Positions 63,375-64,000 of a stretch of 64,000 nt of DNA are shown one piece after another. The DNA lies in assembly GCF_001010415.1 (NCBI RefSeq), contig NZ_JPLE01000016.1, positions 26,176 to 90,175 on the forward strand, written 5' to 3'. Position numbers and translations under genes: made by a program. Below the pieces are notes generated by a model, which saw only the letters and a list, made by a program, of their open reading frames with translations, searched no databases and was not told the origin of the DNA. The DNA is from Xanthomonas pisi DSM 18956. GTDB lineage: Bacteria; Pseudomonadota; Gammaproteobacteria; Xanthomonadales; Xanthomonadaceae. Position 1 is the first letter of the stretch, and every line of letters begins with the position of its first letter.

Positions 63375-63442
63375 GTAGGAGCGCGCTTGCGCGCGATGGG
63401 GCTTTCCCGGTGACGCCCAATCGCGCGCAAGCGCGCTCCTAC
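63375..63442. repeat. Inverted REP pair (BIME) beside the RAYT gene
   Basis: Two perfect 22-base arms (GTAGGAGCGCGCTTGCGCGC... at 63375-63396, its complement at 63421-63442) flank 24 bases. Each arm is itself a GCGCGC-type palindrome with the GTAGG head typical of REPs. The right arm overlaps the last codons and TAG stop of the RAYT gene. Confidence 0.88.
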
Positions 63443-63906
63443 GACAGCCAGATTGCATCCCAGAATGGATAAGCGCCGACCCGCTCGACCAGTCCGGCGC
63501 GTAGCGGATTGGCGATAAGGTAACGAGCCACGGTGCGCAGATCGTCGTCCTTGCGCAGGCAGCTATCGTGGTAAGCCTGCGCCCAAACTGCGGCGGGCAC
63601 CCCACGTTGCTTGTTGACTGCACGCGTGCTTGCTGCCTTCATGCATGACACCGTCCGCGCGAGCGGAGTGACATCCCCTAACTGCACCAGCCAGTGGACA
63701 TGGTCCGGCATCAGCACCCAGGCAAGTAACGTGGCATCTTCTGGCAGCGCGGCGATGAACGCGCGGCACGCTGACGCGGCCAGCTGAAAATCGTCGAAAA
63801 CACGTCGCCGCTGGCAGGTGGTAACGGTGAGGAGATAGCAGCAATTTGCCAGCGAGCGCTGGCCACGACGAAGCGCACGATGTCCTGCGGAAATAGAGTT
63901 GATCAT
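63439..63906 (-). CDS. REP-associated tyrosine transposase (RAYT)
   Basis: The 155-residue protein is a Y1 HUH nuclease: HUH-type histidines in VLMPDHVHWLVQLG, the RAYT-specific WAQAYHDSCLRKDDDLRTVA segment with the likely catalytic tyrosine, and NPLRAGLVERVGAYPFWDAIW at the end. It probably cuts and moves REP sequences as single strands; the host uses it for REP spread. REPs stand on both sides, and its stop codon is formed by the REP head (TCGTAGGAGC). It belongs to the IS200/IS605 superfamily. Confidence 0.92.
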   Translation of the reverse strand: MINSISAGHRALRRGQRSLANCCYLLTVTTCQRRRVFDDFQLAASACRAFIAALPEDATLLAWVLMPDHVHWLVQLGDVTPLARTVSCMKAASTRAVNKQRGVPAAVWAQAYHDSCLRKDDDLRTVARYLIANPLRAGLVERVGAYPFWDAIWLS

Positions 63907-63980
63907 CGACGCATGCTGGCCCGCCTATGCAAGCACTTGCATCGGAATCGGACGCTTGCTTCGGTGAGAAAACCCCGAAC

Positions 63981-64000
63981 GTAGGAGCGCGCTCGCGCGC
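63981..64000. repeat. REP copy upstream of the RAYT gene, cut by window end
   Basis: GTAGGAGCGCGCTCGCGCGC repeats the head and GC palindrome of the REP pair at 63375-63442, 75 bases before the RAYT start. The remainder lies outside the window. Confidence 0.85.

Noticed and set aside
59994..63413. 1139-codon plus-strand frame opposite the TonB receptor
   Set aside because: No domain, and composition typical of an antisense shadow; the minus strand has an intact receptor.

Overview
The window is high-GC chromosomal DNA that reads as Xanthomonas. The evidence is the set of Xanthomonas-type genes: an XVIPCD-tailed type IV secretion effector, an XAC0095-type small protein, TonB receptor and glycoside hydrolase genes, and the hflK-hflC-DUF2065-purA locus. 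Several dispersed hairpin and REP repeats point the same way. I had no database to confirm species or strain.

Layout. 0-5.1 kb: a FecI-type sigma factor and the start of a FecR sensor (minus strand), then a three-subunit molybdenum aldehyde oxidoreductase operon, paoABC-like. 5.4-10.4 kb: a TetR regulator facing a zinc alcohol dehydrogenase across two matching candidate operators, a GH3 glucosidase remnant, and a class II UvrA-like ATPase. 11-16 kb: an HD hydrolase, an EAL phosphodiesterase, a cyclic-nucleotide-domain/TrxR-like flavoprotein coupled to a UBP zinc finger, and an AlkB-like dioxygenase. 16.5-22.5 kb: GH92 mannosidase, DUF429, SDR and GH30 genes. 22.8-25.3 kb: NAD(P)HX dehydratase, a histidine phosphatase and a TetR regulator.

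25.5-42.6 kb is the accessory region. It opens with an intact candidate interbacterial effector/immunity pair (XVIPCD protein plus lipoprotein). A defence block follows on the minus strand: a frameshifted mrr, then hsdM-hsdS-SIR2-hsdR in which a SIR2-domain gene sits inside the type I restriction operon with 4-bp overlaps. Next come a RelE/ParE toxin-antitoxin pair, and a nucleotidyltransferase/HTH pair preceded by a perfect 24-bp palindrome. After bdcR/bdcA comes a second, decayed toxin locus: an immunity-like exported protein followed by a frameshifted effector remnant, bordered by another ParE/antitoxin pair.

43-64 kb is mainly housekeeping: an M1 aminopeptidase, purA, DUF2065, hflC/hflK (with an acyltransferase gene inserted on the opposite strand), a PilH-like regulator, a CbpA/DnaJ co-chaperone, Hsp20 with a sigma-32-like promoter, a peroxiredoxin, a bacterioferritin-like protein, PBP1C, a CPBP protease, a GDPD phosphodiesterase and a large TonB-dependent receptor. 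The window ends with a REP-associated tyrosine transposase (RAYT) flanked by REP palindromes.

The candidates most worth following are the SIR2 gene embedded in the type I RM operon, the XVIPCD effector/immunity pair with an H...SxGC motif, the decayed second effector locus, and the NTase/HTH pair with its palindromic operator.
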